Assembly: GCA_017620435.1 (NCBI GenBank)
Contig: JAFZQL010000050.1
Span: forward strand, 1-11,714
DNA: 11,714 bases
DNA from: Erysipelotrichaceae bacterium
GTDB lineage: Bacteria; Bacillota_I; Bacilli_A; Erysipelotrichales; Erysipelotrichaceae
Reading direction: 5' to 3'
The translations under genes and the position numbers were made by a program. A model generated the notes under the pieces. The model saw only the letters and a list, made by a program, of their open reading frames with translations, had not been told where the DNA came from and did no database searches. How positions within the stretch are numbered: the first letter of the stretch is position 1; the number at the start of each line of letters is the position of its first letter. Below, one piece after another: positions 1 through 6,579 of this stretch.

Positions 1-69
1 CATTCGATGGGATTTAAAGAGAACGGCGAGATGGACGGAGAAGAGATCGTTGCCGTAATGAAACTCTAA
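1..69 (+). CDS. C-terminal fragment of probable GNAT N-acetyltransferase
   Basis: Only the last 22 codons are inside the window, ending in TAA at 67-69. The visible peptide contains MGFKENGE and then DGEEIVAVMKL. This resembles the usual end of GNAT-fold acetyltransferases, where a 'FYEKxGFxexGe' helix-turn is followed by a final beta-strand with hydrophobic residues and a closing K-L. If that is right, the protein transfers an acetyl group from acetyl-CoA to an unknown amine. The catalytic and acetyl-CoA-binding parts lie upstream and cannot be checked. A hairpin terminator follows immediately, so this is the last gene of its transcript. The family call rests on a short tail and is moderate at best. 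Confidence 0.5.
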   Translation, partial: HSMGFKENGEMDGEEIVAVMKL

Positions 70-76
70 GAGATAT

Positions 77-97
77 AACGGGCCAATGACCCGTTTT
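77..97 (+). terminator. Intrinsic terminator after the first gene
   Basis: A six-base stem (AACGGG at 77-82 with CCCGTT at 90-95) encloses a seven-base loop and runs into a short TTTTAT tract. It lies 8 nt after the stop codon of the upstream fragment and separates that gene from the hydrolase operon. The stem is modest and the U-tract short, so it may be leaky. Confidence 0.7.
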
Positions 98-136
98 ATA
101 TTGTTTGATAAAAAACGGAAATCTGAACTGAAATAG

Positions 137-144
137 TATAAAAT
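137..144 (+). promoter_or_regulatory. Possible -10 region of the hydrolase/ATP-grasp operon
   Basis: TATAAAAT lies about 25 bases before the hydrolase start codon and after the previous terminator, where a promoter would be expected. No convincing -35 hexamer sits at 16-18 bases upstream, and there is no TGn extension. Only the -10 is supported. A start near 150 would leave a leader of about 20 nt carrying the ribosome binding site. Confidence 0.35.
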
Positions 145-169
145 AGTCATATAGTTAAAAGGATTGCTT

Positions 170-928
170 ATGCTGGATATATTTGAAACGGAGATCCCTC
201 AGCTGATCAAGGGAGAAAAAAGAAAAGTATATGTCTATGTACCGGACTTCGACGGCAATTTCCCGGTCCTGTACATGTTTGACGGACACAATGTCTTTCT
301 GGATGAAGAAGCAAGCTTCGGCAAGTCCTGGGGCATGCTGAAATTCCTGGAAGAGAACGAAGTTCCGCTGATGGTGGTCGGCGTCGAATGCAATCACCAC
401 GACGAAAAAGAGAAATGCGGAGGAAGACTTTCAGAATACTCTCCGTTCTCCTTTGAAGACTATGAATGGGGCTATCGGATCAAGGGCAGAGGCAGGATCA
501 CGATGAACTGGTTCGTCAAGGAACTCAAGCCTTACATTGACGACAACTATCCGTCCCTGCCTGATCGGAAACACACCTACATTGCCGGAAGCTCCATGGG
601 CGGGCTGATGACGCTCTATGCCATGAGCAGATATAACCATGTCTTCTGTAAAGGCGCGGCGCTTTCTCCGTCCGTCGGCTTTGCTCCGGAAAACGTTCTG
701 GACATGATCGAGAGAACGAAATACCGCAAGAATACTGTCATCTACATGGACTACGGAGAGAACGAGATCCGATACCGCAATACCAGAGCCATCTACGCCG
801 ATGTGACGCAGGCTCTCATCAACAAGGGCGTTCTTCTGGAAAGCCGTATTGTTCCGAAAGGAAACCACAACGAAGCTTCCTGGGAGAAGCAGATCCCGTT
901 CTTTATGGATACTCTCTTCTATGAGTAA
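170..928 (+). CDS. Alpha/beta-hydrolase, putative esterase family (IroE/esterase D-like)
   Basis: This is a 252-residue predicted cytoplasmic serine hydrolase; no signal peptide is seen. The serine elbow is G-S-S-M-G, with Ser142 as nucleophile. An LYMFDGHNVF segment (about residues 34-43) matches the conserved early motif of the putative-esterase family. His233 in GNHNEASW is the likely catalytic base, and Asp194 or Glu197 in YMDYGENE the likely acid. These enzymes cleave esters or amides; the substrate cannot be read from sequence. The start is set at ATG 170 because AAAAGGA (157-163) sits 6 nt before it; an in-frame TTG at 164 is too close to that site. It heads an operon: the next hydrolase starts 10 nt downstream and an ATP-grasp ligase follows, so the natural substrate may be the ligase product or precursor (inference). 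Confidence 0.85.
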   Translation: MLDIFETEIPQLIKGEKRKVYVYVPDFDGNFPVLYMFDGHNVFLDEEASFGKSWGMLKFLEENEVPLMVVGVECNHHDEKEKCGGRLSEYSPFSFEDYEWGYRIKGRGRITMNWFVKELKPYIDDNYPSLPDRKHTYIAGSSMGGLMTLYAMSRYNHVFCKGAALSPSVGFAPENVLDMIERTKYRKNTVIYMDYGENEIRYRNTRAIYADVTQALINKGVLLESRIVPKGNHNEASWEKQIPFFMDTLFYE

Positions 929-938
929 AGGATAGATT

Positions 939-1691
939 ATGGAAACAAACTATTTCGACTACTACAGCTACAATCTCAACCGGAACATGCCGATCAAGGT
1001 ATACGGTCATCATGGACGTCCGGTACTGTTCATTCCGTGTCAGGACGGCAGGTTCTTTGATTTCGAAAACTTCCACATGTCCGATACGTTCAGTCCGTGG
1101 ATCGACAACGGCGAAGTGATCGTCTTTGCGATCGATACCATCGATATCGAGACATGGAGCGACAGAAGCAATGATCCGGGCTACCGGGCAAGACATCACG
1201 AAGAATGGATCAGTTACATCACCAGAGAAGTCGTGCCGTTCATCCGGGAATACGTCAACGAAAAAAACGGATGGGACGGCTATCCGGGCATCATGACCTT
1301 CGGCTGTTCCATGGGAGCGACGCATGCTTTGAATCTGTATCTGCGCTTCCCGGATCTGTTCGACCGCTGTCTGGCGTTAAGCGGTATCTATAATGCTTCC
1401 TACTTCATGGGAGATTATATGGATGACAACGTCTACAAGAATTCCCCGACCGACTACATGCGCAACATGACGCCGGATCATCCGTTCATTGCACGCTACA
1501 ACCAGAACAAGGCTGTGGTCTGCGTCGGCATGGGGGCCTGGGAAGAACCTTGGAGCACACAATACCTGGATCAAAGATTTCATGAACTGGGTATCAATAT
1601 CTGGGTCGACTACTGGGGTCAGGATGTCGATCACGACTGGCCGTGGTGGCACAGGCAGGTGCCTTATTTCCTGCCGTATCTGTTAGGCTAA
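939..1691 (+). CDS. Second alpha/beta-hydrolase, esterase-like protein
   Basis: This 250-residue protein is clearly a different branch from the hydrolase before it. The nucleophile elbow is G-C-S-M-G with Ser124. An early strand and turn, PVLFIPCQDGRFFDFE (about 28-43), occupies the usual oxyanion region. His232, in an unusual Trp-rich tail (DHDWPWW), is the likely base; Glu202 or Glu203 may be the acid, though this is uncertain. Many aromatic residues (Trp54, Trp73, Trp90, Trp201, Trp205 and the C-terminal cluster) suggest a distinctive binding pocket. No signal peptide is seen, so it is probably cytoplasmic. The ribosome binding site (AAAGGA) overlaps the preceding stop codon, so the two hydrolases are very likely translated from one mRNA. 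Two non-redundant hydrolases before an ATP-grasp enzyme suggest sequential or alternative cleavage steps. Substrate unknown. Confidence 0.82.
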   Translation: METNYFDYYSYNLNRNMPIKVYGHHGRPVLFIPCQDGRFFDFENFHMSDTFSPWIDNGEVIVFAIDTIDIETWSDRSNDPGYRARHHEEWISYITREVVPFIREYVNEKNGWDGYPGIMTFGCSMGATHALNLYLRFPDLFDRCLALSGIYNASYFMGDYMDDNVYKNSPTDYMRNMTPDHPFIARYNQNKAVVCVGMGAWEEPWSTQYLDQRFHELGINIWVDYWGQDVDHDWPWWHRQVPYFLPYLLG

Positions 1692-1707
1692 ACAAGGAGA
1701 AAAAGCT

Positions 1708-2895
1708 ATGACAAACTTTATTTACATTTCCCCGAATTTTCCTGCCAATCACTGGAATTTCTGTCATCATCTGAAAGAAAACGGGATCAATGTCCTGGGT
1801 ATCGGAGACAGCGACTACGACAGTCTTTCCTATGAACTGAAGATGTCCCTGAATGAATACTACAGGGTATCTTCTTTGGAGAACTATGAGGAAGTATTCA
1901 GGGCTGTCGCCTTCCTTACTTACAGGTACGGCAAGATCGACTGGCTCGAATCCAACAACGAATACTGGCTGGAAAGAGATGCGAAACTGAGAGAAGAGTT
2001 CCACATCACGACAGGCTTTTTCCCGAAGGACATGGACTGTGTAAAGTTCAAGTCCCAGATGAAGAAGAACTACATCAAGGCAGGCATTCCGGTTGCCAGA
2101 TTCCATCTGGTAGATGATATCAAGAACTGCAAGAAGTTCATCAAGAAAGTCGGCTATCCGGTCATCGTAAAACCGGACAACGGTGTAGGAGCCAATGATA
2201 CGCACAAGCTGAAGAACGATGAGGATCTGGAACATTTCTTCGAGACGAAGCTGGATGTCCTCTACATCATGGAAGAGTTCATTACCGGCGAAGTACAGAC
2301 CTACGATGCGATCATCAACTCCAAGGGAGAACCGATCTTCGAAAACGGCAATGTTACGGTCAAGGACCTGATGGAAGCCGTCAGCGAGAATGGAAACTCC
2401 GCTTTCTATGAAAGAGCTGTCGTTCCTCAAGATCTGCTGGAAGCAGGCAGAGCGACCGCCAAGGCGTTCGGCGTCAAGAGCAGGATGGTCCATCTGGAGT
2501 TCTTCCGTCTGAGCAAGGACCAGTATCTGGGTAAGAAGGGCGATATTGTCGCTCTGGAAGTTAACATGCGTCCAAGCGGAGGCATCTCTCCGACGATGAT
2601 GAACTGGGCCAACGGTACGGATGTCTACAAGATCTGGGCGGATATGATCGCCTTCGATCATTCCGACAAAGGAAAAGAGAATCAGCAGATCTGCATCTTC
2701 GCATCCAGAAGAGACGGCAGAAACTTCAAGAATACTCCGGAATTCATCAGAGAGAAGTACCATGATCAGCTGAAGGAAGAAGGAAGAGTTGAAGAAGCGC
2801 TTTCCGGTGCCATGGCCAACTACATGTTTATCGCTCTGTTCGATACTGAGGAACAGGTTAAAGAGTTCCTGATCGATGTGCTGGGAGATGAATAA
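1708..2895 (+). CDS. ATP-grasp domain protein, probable carboxylate-amine (or -thiol) ligase
   Basis: A 395-residue ATP-grasp enzyme. Residues 1-100 form the pre-ATP-grasp region, beginning with a Rossmann-like strand (FIYISPNFPANHW). In the ATP-binding part, Lys155 in YPVIVKPDNGVGAN is the nucleotide-binding lysine and its glycine-rich loop follows. MEEFITGE (188-195) is the adenine-hinge and lid segment. Glu264, Glu284 and Asn286 (LEVNMRPSGG) are the expected Mg2+ ligands. Family members activate a carboxylate as acyl-phosphate and join it to an amine or similar nucleophile. The region after 320 is a C-terminal extension with no recognised function. Start choice is firm: AAGGAGA (1694-1700) lies 7 nt before the ATG. 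It follows the second hydrolase by 16 nt and a strong terminator ends the operon. Automatic pipelines may call it a carbamoyl-phosphate synthase or biotin carboxylase; neither full architecture is present. Confidence 0.85.
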   Translation: MTNFIYISPNFPANHWNFCHHLKENGINVLGIGDSDYDSLSYELKMSLNEYYRVSSLENYEEVFRAVAFLTYRYGKIDWLESNNEYWLERDAKLREEFHITTGFFPKDMDCVKFKSQMKKNYIKAGIPVARFHLVDDIKNCKKFIKKVGYPVIVKPDNGVGANDTHKLKNDEDLEHFFETKLDVLYIMEEFITGEVQTYDAIINSKGEPIFENGNVTVKDLMEAVSENGNSAFYERAVVPQDLLEAGRATAKAFGVKSRMVHLEFFRLSKDQYLGKKGDIVALEVNMRPSGGISPTMMNWANGTDVYKIWADMIAFDHSDKGKENQQICIFASRRDGRNFKNTPEFIREKYHDQLKEEGRVEEALSGAMANYMFIALFDTEEQVKEFLIDVLGDE

Positions 2896-2919
2896 AGTTT
2901 AATATCTGATTTATTACAG

Positions 2920-2947
2920 AAGCATTCCCCTCTGGGAGTGCTTTTTT
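2920..2947 (+). terminator. Intrinsic terminator of the hydrolase/ATP-grasp operon
   Basis: A ten-base stem pairs AAGCATTCCC (2920-2929) with GGGAGTGCTT (2934-2943), with one T-G wobble. The loop is four bases and the U-tract is six T (2942-2947). It separates the operon from the following gene, which has its own promoter. Confidence 0.88.
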
Positions 2948-2964
2948 ATTCTAAGATCGGGTCA

Positions 2965-2973
2965 TGTTATAAT
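2965..2973 (+). promoter_or_regulatory. Extended -10 promoter for carboxyethylornithine synthase
   Basis: TGTTATAAT is a perfect extended -10 (TGn followed by TATAAT). The -35 position (2945-2950, TTTATT) is poor, as is usual for extended -10 promoters. Transcription would start near 2980 and give a leader of about 64 nt before the gene. Confidence 0.65.
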
Positions 2974-3043
2974 GTTGCCATCAGTTGACAGACACAATCA
3001 ATGAACCGTTCAAGATTCATTTTTTGATTTAAGGAGCACCATT

Positions 3044-4045
3044 ATGAACAGACACAACATCGGTTTCCTCATTTCCCGTAAACCGGGCGAAAAAAGAAGA
3101 GCGATCCTGCCTGAAGATTTATGCATTGTTAAACATCCCGAGAATATCTTCATCGAAGAAGGATACGGGGAGAGTGTTTTAAAAAACGATGATGAATACA
3201 GAAAACACGGCGTCCATGTCGTTTCACGCAAGGAAGTCCTAGACTGCGACATCCTGGTCGATGTCAAGCTGGGAGACAATGAAGAGATCGATCAGACAAA
3301 GGACGGCTGTCTTCTGGTGGGATGGGCACATGCGGTACAGAAAACGGATTTCACGACTGCCTGCATGAAGAAAGACATCACTGTGCTGGCCTGGGAAGAG
3401 ATCTTCGAAGACGGACGCTACATCTTCTACCGCAACAGAGAGATCGCCGGTGAGATGGGTGTTCTCCAGGCTCTGTCGTATGTTGGAAAGGTTCCTTATG
3501 ATCTGACGGCTGCTGTCATTGGCAATGGTCAGACGGCCAAGGGTGCGATCCGTATCCTGAACGGTCTGGGCGTCAGAACGGATGTCTATACCAGAAAGCT
3601 GGAAAAGCTGTTCAAGAAGAAGATGTACGAGTATGATCTGCTGATCAACTGCGTCATGTGGGATACTTCCAGAGAGGATCATCTTATATGCAGGGAAGAT
3701 CTGAAGAAACTGAAACCGGGTGCTGCGATCATCGACATTTCCTGTGATCCGCACATGGCTGTAGAAACGTCCGAGCCTACCACGATCGATGATCCGGTAT
3801 ACTATGTGGACGGCGTCCTGCATTATGCGGTAGACAATACGCCTGCCATGGTTCCTAGGACGGTATCGGAAGTATTGAGCAGAAACTTTACTCCTTACCT
3901 CGACAGCCTGATTGAGGGAGAACTACCGGTAATACTGCAGAAGGCCATCGTCATCGACAAGGGAGAACTTCTGGATGAAAGGATCATCGCCTATCGCAAG
4001 AGACTTGGCCTTCCGGTAAACAAAGAAGAAATCAAGAGATCGTAG
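3044..4045 (+). CDS. ceo: N(5)-(carboxyethyl)ornithine synthase
   Basis: This 333-residue enzyme belongs to the alanine dehydrogenase/transhydrogenase fold group. Characterised members (Lactococcus lactis) reductively condense pyruvate with the side-chain amine of ornithine, using NADPH, to give N5-(1-carboxyethyl)ornithine (EC 1.5.1.24). The N-terminal segment has the family pattern (RKPGEKRRAILPEDL, 12-26), Lys75 in DVKLGD and His96 in GWAHAVQ. The Rossmann nucleotide loop is AVIGNGQTAKGA (157-168). Near the end, TIDDPVYYVDG (247-257) and VDNTPAMVPRTVS (263-275) match this family rather than true alanine dehydrogenases. The tail after about 300 seems slightly longer than in the L. lactis enzyme. 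AAGGAG (3031-3036) lies 7 nt before the ATG. It is transcribed alone, next to an ATP-grasp/hydrolase operon that could use such an amino acid (inference). Confidence 0.85.
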   Translation: MNRHNIGFLISRKPGEKRRAILPEDLCIVKHPENIFIEEGYGESVLKNDDEYRKHGVHVVSRKEVLDCDILVDVKLGDNEEIDQTKDGCLLVGWAHAVQKTDFTTACMKKDITVLAWEEIFEDGRYIFYRNREIAGEMGVLQALSYVGKVPYDLTAAVIGNGQTAKGAIRILNGLGVRTDVYTRKLEKLFKKKMYEYDLLINCVMWDTSREDHLICREDLKKLKPGAAIIDISCDPHMAVETSEPTTIDDPVYYVDGVLHYAVDNTPAMVPRTVSEVLSRNFTPYLDSLIEGELPVILQKAIVIDKGELLDERIIAYRKRLGLPVNKEEIKRS

Positions 4046-4055
4046 ATCTCTTTTT
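4034..4055 (+). terminator. Intrinsic terminator containing the ceo stop codon
   Basis: A perfect eight-base stem pairs AAGAGATC (4034-4041) with GATCTCTT (4045-4052), around a three-base GTA loop and followed by T residues. The TAG stop (4043-4045) occupies the loop and the first base of the 3' arm, so the gene runs into its own terminator. The T-tract also overlaps the -35 region of the tRNA promoter. Confidence 0.82.
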
Positions 4056-4080
4056 CATTTATTCGATTATGATCTATAAT
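4052..4080 (+). promoter_or_regulatory. Promoter of tRNA-Ala(CGC)
   Basis: TTTTCA (4052-4057), a 17-base spacer and a perfect TATAAT (4075-4080) lie directly before the tRNA, whose mature 5' end is at 4091. The predicted start near 4087 leaves almost no leader. Confidence 0.75.
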
Positions 4081-4090
4081 AGTAGAAGAC

Positions 4091-4166
4091 GGGGCTTTAG
4101 CTCAGCTGGGAGAGCGCATGGTTCGCAATCATGAGGTCGCCGGTTCGATCCCGGTAAGCTCCACCA
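4091..4166 (+). tRNA. tRNA-Ala (anticodon CGC)
   Basis: A full 76-nt cloverleaf with encoded CCA. The acceptor arms are GGGGCTT and AAGCTCC, and their third pair is G3:U70, the classic alanine identity element. The D stem is GCTC/GAGC. The anticodon loop is TTCGCAA with anticodon CGC at 4124-4126. The T arm is GCCGG-TTCGATC-CCGGT. It reads the GCG codon only; the broader tRNA-Ala(TGC) is also in this window. It has its own promoter and terminator, so it is a single-gene transcript. Confidence 0.96.
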
Positions 4167-4177
4167 TCCGTAAAACG

Positions 4178-4207
4178 AAAACTCTGATGAAAAATCCGAG
4201 TTTTTTT
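4178..4207 (+). terminator. Intrinsic terminator of tRNA-Ala(CGC)
   Basis: AAAACTC (4178-4184) pairs with GAGTTTT (4198-4204) around an A-rich loop that may pair further, followed by more T residues. It lies 11 nt after the tRNA CCA end. Confidence 0.72.
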
Positions 4208-4256
4208 CTTGCCAGAGAAATCACGATATAAGAAAATAGAATTGCAGGAAACCAAT

Positions 4257-5399
4257 ATGAAACTGGTAATACATGATCTACAGAAAGAAGAATGGGAGAA
4301 GTTTTCTAAGGACTATCGAGGCTGGAAAGTCATCTCCGAAAAACCGATCCGTCCATGCAACGGTTGTTTCTGCTGCTGGCACAAAACACCGGGACAGTGC
4401 GTCATCAAAGACGGATTCGAAAACATGGGAAAGCTGATCCATGTCGCGGATGAAATCACTGTCATAAGCAGATACACCTATGGCGGTTTTTCTTCTTTTA
4501 TCAAGAACGTTTTCGACCGCTGTCTGGGCTACGTCCTTCCGCAGTTTGAGGTCGTTCAGGGAGAGACTCATCACAAGAGACGCTACGACGAAGACAAGCC
4601 GTTTTCTTTTGTGTTCTACGGAAAGAAACTGAATGAAGAAGAAAAAGAAAGCGCGAGACGTTATGTGAAGGCGGTATGCGCCAATATCCGGGGACATGTC
4701 AAGGAAGTGAGATTCAAGGAGACCCTTTATGTACCTGTTCCTGAAAAGAGGATCCCGTACCAGACTTATGAGAAGGCGGTACTGCTTAATCCAAGCATGC
4801 GCTCAACCAACGCCAACTCTTATCGTTTCGCCAAAGAACTTTCCAAAAAACTCAAGAAGGAACACGAGATCGTAAACATGCAGCAGTATCAGAATGAACC
4901 GGAGAAACTGATGCAGAAACTGGAAAGTGCTCCAATCATCGTTCTGTGCACGCCGCTGTATGTGGATGGATTGCCTTCCCAGCTGATCCGACTGATGGAA
5001 AGATTCGAGAAGGAATACCATGGTCTAAGAAAGAAGATCTATGTCCTTGCGAACATGGGTCTGTATGAAAGCAGTCAGCTGGAGAATCTGTTTGAAGCGG
5101 TGAAACAGTGGTGCACTGAAATGGGATTCGAGTACTGCGGAGGACTGGGTATCAGTGCCGGAGAACTGATCGGTACACTGATCCAGCATATTCGTTTGTC
5201 AAGCGGCCCGGGTAAGAAAAACAACAGAGGCATGAAGAAGCTTGCCAAAGCCATCAATACAGGAAGTACGGCAAAGGACATCTATACGGAGCCTTTCTTC
5301 TTCCCGCGTTCTTTATACATTCATATCGCCAACAGCAACTGGAACACGCTGGCCAAGAGAAACGGTCTGAAACCGGAAGATCTCTACCGTCAGGTATGA
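4257..5399 (+). CDS. Tandem flavodoxin-fold NAD(P)H/FMN oxidoreductase with Isf-like cysteine motif
   Basis: A 380-residue protein that looks like two flavodoxin-like reductase domains in a row. Domain 1 (about 1-160) has C34-x2-C37-x2-C40-x7-C48, the compact spacing known from iron-sulfur flavoprotein (Isf) 4Fe-4S sites. It is followed by SRYTYGGFSSFIKNVFDR (71-88), the flavin-side loop and helix of this family. Its start lacks the usual strand plus Ser/Arg-rich FMN-phosphate loop. Domain 2 (about 173-330) has that loop (LLNPSMRSTNANSYRFA, 176-192) and a second flavin-side segment (TPLYVDGLPSQLIRLMER, 232-249), but no cysteine cluster. It is probably cytoplasmic and redox-active with unknown partner. 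The start at ATG 4257 is chosen for AGGA (4246-4249) 7 nt upstream; an earlier in-frame TTG at 4209 lies in the tRNA terminator region. A CDF transporter follows after 15 nt, surely co-transcribed. Confidence 0.78.
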   Translation: MKLVIHDLQKEEWEKFSKDYRGWKVISEKPIRPCNGCFCCWHKTPGQCVIKDGFENMGKLIHVADEITVISRYTYGGFSSFIKNVFDRCLGYVLPQFEVVQGETHHKRRYDEDKPFSFVFYGKKLNEEEKESARRYVKAVCANIRGHVKEVRFKETLYVPVPEKRIPYQTYEKAVLLNPSMRSTNANSYRFAKELSKKLKKEHEIVNMQQYQNEPEKLMQKLESAPIIVLCTPLYVDGLPSQLIRLMERFEKEYHGLRKKIYVLANMGLYESSQLENLFEAVKQWCTEMGFEYCGGLGISAGELIGTLIQHIRLSSGPGKKNNRGMKKLAKAINTGSTAKDIYTEPFFFPRSLYIHIANSNWNTLAKRNGLKPEDLYRQV

Positions 5400-5414
5400 T
5401 AGGAGAATATAGAA

Positions 5415-6545
5415 ATGGAAACTGAAGCACTTAGAAGCAGAAAAATCATCAGAACCAGCATCATCGGCATCGCGGCCAATGTTTTTCTTTCAGCCTTAAA
5501 GGCAGTCATCGGACTGCTTAGTCATTCCATCGCCATCGTCCTGGATGCGGTAAACAACATCTCCGATGCCGCCAGTTCTCTGATCACCATCATCGGAACA
5601 AGACTTGCGGCCAAGAAGGCGGACCGGAAACACCCGTTCGGCTACGGCAGGATCGAATACCTCAGCGCTCTGGTCATCTCGATGATCATTCTCTATGCGG
5701 GTATTACATCCTTCATCGAATCCATCAAGAAGATCATCCATCCGGATACCCCGGACTATTCATTCGCTTCCCTGGTCATCATTTCGGCGGCTGTCGTTGT
5801 AAAGCTGCTGCTGGGAGGCTATTTCCGCAAGGTCGGAAAAGAAGTGAATTCCGATTCTCTGACTAATTCCGGAGAAGAAGCCAGGATGGATGTGCTGATA
5901 TCGCTTTCTACCCTGCTGGCGGCAGCAGTCTATTTGACTAAGGGCATCTCTCTGGAAGCCTGGCTGGGTGCCGTGATTTCTATCCTCATTATCAAATCGG
6001 GAACTGAGATGGTCATGACCACGGTATCCCGTATCCTGGGTGAATCTGCCGACGTCTCTCTGGCGATCGCCCTGAAGAAGACCGTCAACGAGTTTCCTGA
6101 AGTATCCGGTGTCTACGACCTCATCCTGCACGACTACGGTCCCGACAGCTACAACGGTTCTTTGCACATAGAAGTGAAAGATACCCTGAAAGCCAGCGAG
6201 ATCGACCGCCTGATCCGGCAGATCACGGATACCGTCTACGAGAAACACAAGGTCGCCCTGACCGGCATCAGCATCTATTCGCGGAACACAAAGGATCAGG
6301 AAACGGTCGCCGTACGCGATCAGGTCAGAAAGATCGCCATGTCCTTTGAGCACGTAAAAGGAGTGCACGGATTCTATCTCAACCGCAGGGATCAGATCAT
6401 GCGTTTCGACGTCGTCGTCAGCTTCGATGCGCAAGACCGCAATGCCGTATTTGAGGAAGTGATGAAAGCCGTAAAGGACGCTTATCCGGACTACGACATC
6501 TCCGCCAACATGGATATGGATCTGAATGAAGCAGATACGAAATAA
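5415..6545 (+). CDS. Cation diffusion facilitator (CDF) family transporter with extra C-terminal domain
   Basis: A 376-residue membrane protein that should export divalent metal ions by proton antiport. Six membrane segments fit within about residues 10-205. TM2 carries LDAVNNISDAASS (43-55), with Asp44, Asn48 and Asp51 at or near the metal-site positions. HPFGYGRIEYLSAL (73-86) is the conserved loop leading into TM3. In TM5 the position that is His in zinc CDFs is Glu155, four residues before Asp159 (EEARMD), so the metal may not be zinc. After the usual cytoplasmic dimer domain (about 212-290), a second domain of similar pattern (about 298-372) is added, making the protein some 75 residues longer than a minimal CDF. 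AGGAG (5401-5405) lies 9 nt before the ATG. It is co-transcribed with the flavoprotein, and no clear terminator follows. Confidence 0.88.
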   Translation: METEALRSRKIIRTSIIGIAANVFLSALKAVIGLLSHSIAIVLDAVNNISDAASSLITIIGTRLAAKKADRKHPFGYGRIEYLSALVISMIILYAGITSFIESIKKIIHPDTPDYSFASLVIISAAVVVKLLLGGYFRKVGKEVNSDSLTNSGEEARMDVLISLSTLLAAAVYLTKGISLEAWLGAVISILIIKSGTEMVMTTVSRILGESADVSLAIALKKTVNEFPEVSGVYDLILHDYGPDSYNGSLHIEVKDTLKASEIDRLIRQITDTVYEKHKVALTGISIYSRNTKDQETVAVRDQVRKIAMSFEHVKGVHGFYLNRRDQIMRFDVVVSFDAQDRNAVFEEVMKAVKDAYPDYDISANMDMDLNEADTK

Positions 6546-6562
6546 TATCTATGGAAATGGAA

Positions 6563-6578
6563 AATATTATATAATATT
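6563..6578 (+). promoter_or_regulatory. AT palindrome containing the -10 box of the CW_7 gene
   Basis: AATATTATATAATATT is a perfect 16-base palindrome whose right half contains TATAAT (6570-6575). It lies between the CDF stop codon and the CW_7 gene. No good -35 is seen, which is compatible with an activator-dependent promoter, or with the CW_7 gene also being read from the upstream operon. The symmetry may simply reflect high AT content. Confidence 0.4.
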
Positions 6579-6579
6579 G

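Noticed and set aside
164..169. In-frame TTG start six bases before the first hydrolase ATG
   Set aside because: The AAAAGGA ribosome binding site ends at 163, immediately before the TTG, leaving no spacing; it is correctly placed for the ATG at 170.
1594..2763. 389-codon open frame on the - strand opposite the ATP-grasp gene
   Set aside because: It mirrors a clearly conserved sense gene with correct ATP-grasp motifs and ribosome binding site. Its translation shows no recognisable domain, and such antisense frames arise from codon bias.
2985..2990. Perfect TTGACA upstream of ceo, suggesting a second promoter
   Set aside because: No acceptable -10 lies 16-18 bases downstream (the position reads GTTCAA); the extended -10 at 2965-2973 explains transcription better.
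3001..3027. Eight-codon ORF (MNRSRFIF) with a weak hairpin and T-run in the ceo leader, resembling an attenuator leader peptide
   Set aside because: There is no ribosome binding site before it and the hairpin stem is only six AT-rich pairs; the resemblance to an arginine/ornithine attenuator is not strong enough to claim.
2988..3057. Ten-base direct repeat ACAGACACAA in the ceo leader and at its start codon region (2988-2997 and 3048-3057)
   Set aside because: Short, only two copies, one inside coding sequence; likely chance.
4209..4256. Sixteen-codon N-terminal extension of the flavoprotein from a TTG at 4209
   Set aside because: The TTG lies directly after the tRNA terminator T-tract with no ribosome binding site, while AGGA is well placed for the ATG at 4257.
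5760..6434. 224-codon open frame on the - strand opposite the CDF gene
   Set aside because: It is antisense to a conserved transporter, has no recognisable motif or ribosome binding site, and is one of many similar shadows in this window.
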